Assembly (NCBI GenBank): GCA_044338255.1
Contig: JBIILZ010000168.1
Coordinates: 1-6,082 of the forward strand
DNA: 6,082 nucleotides
Origin: CAIUVD01 sp044338255
GTDB taxonomy: Bacteria > Planctomycetota > UBA11346
Direction: 5' to 3'
The translations under genes and the position numbers were made by a program. Of this stretch, positions 6,037-6,082 are shown one piece after another. The first letter of the stretch is position 1; the number at the start of each line of letters is the position of its first letter. The notes under the pieces are model-generated. The model was given only the letters and a program-made list of their open reading frames with translations. It did no database searches and was not told where the DNA came from.

Positions 6037-6082
6037 GGCGACTCGCCCGCGATTTCACGTCATCGAACGCGGGCGAGTCGCC
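6037..6082. repeat. GC-rich inverted repeat reaching the right edge of the window
   Basis: A perfect 15-bp inverted repeat has arms 6037-6051 and 6068-6082 and a 16-bp spacer. The left arm is also part of its own smaller hairpin, 6033-6040 with 6044-6051 (8 bp, loop ACT). The right arm probably continues as the mirror image beyond the window, giving two nested palindromes. This resembles dispersed extragenic palindromic repeats; a bidirectional terminator for a converging gene is also possible. Confidence 0.6.

Noticed and set aside
5977..6082. Insertion sequence or CRISPR at the right edge
   Set aside because: Only palindromes are visible; there is no transposase, target duplication or regularly spaced repeat array in the window.

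Overview
The window is GC-rich, tightly packed bacterial chromosome. One gene runs leftward off the left edge. A four-gene cluster runs rightward from an A+T-rich divergent intergenic region. The gene families (bacterial-type ProS with editing insertion, HPK4-like PAS histidine kinase, DUF1802, PurU) fit a GC-rich Gram-negative. Weak or absent Shine-Dalgarno sequences before three of the genes and the presence of DUF1802 would suit a Planctomycetes/Verrucomicrobia-type organism, but a GC-rich proteobacterium cannot be excluded. No rRNA, tRNA, CRISPR array or transposase was found.

Layout. 1-1470 (minus): N-terminal 490 codons of a membrane-anchored PAS sensor histidine kinase. It has complete H, N, G1, F and G2 boxes, followed by a pentapeptide-repeat linker that leads out of the window, perhaps to a receiver domain. 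1471-1711: divergent intergenic region with an A+T-rich core, a TATAAT box and a leader with two mutually exclusive small hairpins next to the proS ribosome binding site. 1712-3520: proS, prolyl-tRNA synthetase. 3523-4467: rbsK, a ribokinase resembling the plant/plastid-type branch and carrying a 9-G tract. 4460-5116: a DUF1802 protein. 5113-5976: purU, formyltetrahydrofolate deformylase. 5977-6082: non-coding tail with two strong inverted repeats, the second running to the window edge.

The four plus-strand genes are joined by a 2-nt gap, an 8-nt overlap and a 4-nt ATGA overlap, so they are very probably one transcript with coupled translation. They do not form one obvious pathway: tRNA charging, ribose phosphorylation, an uncharacterised protein and one-carbon/formate metabolism. 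PurU (formate for purine synthesis) and RbsK (ribose 5-phosphate, the PRPP precursor) could both feed nucleotide synthesis, but that link is inference. I see no clear new defence or mobile system. The most unusual points are the G9 tract beside a two-residue insertion in rbsK, the plant-like ribokinase, the DUF1802-purU coupling, the 15-bp coding minisatellite in the kinase, and the palindromic elements at the right edge.
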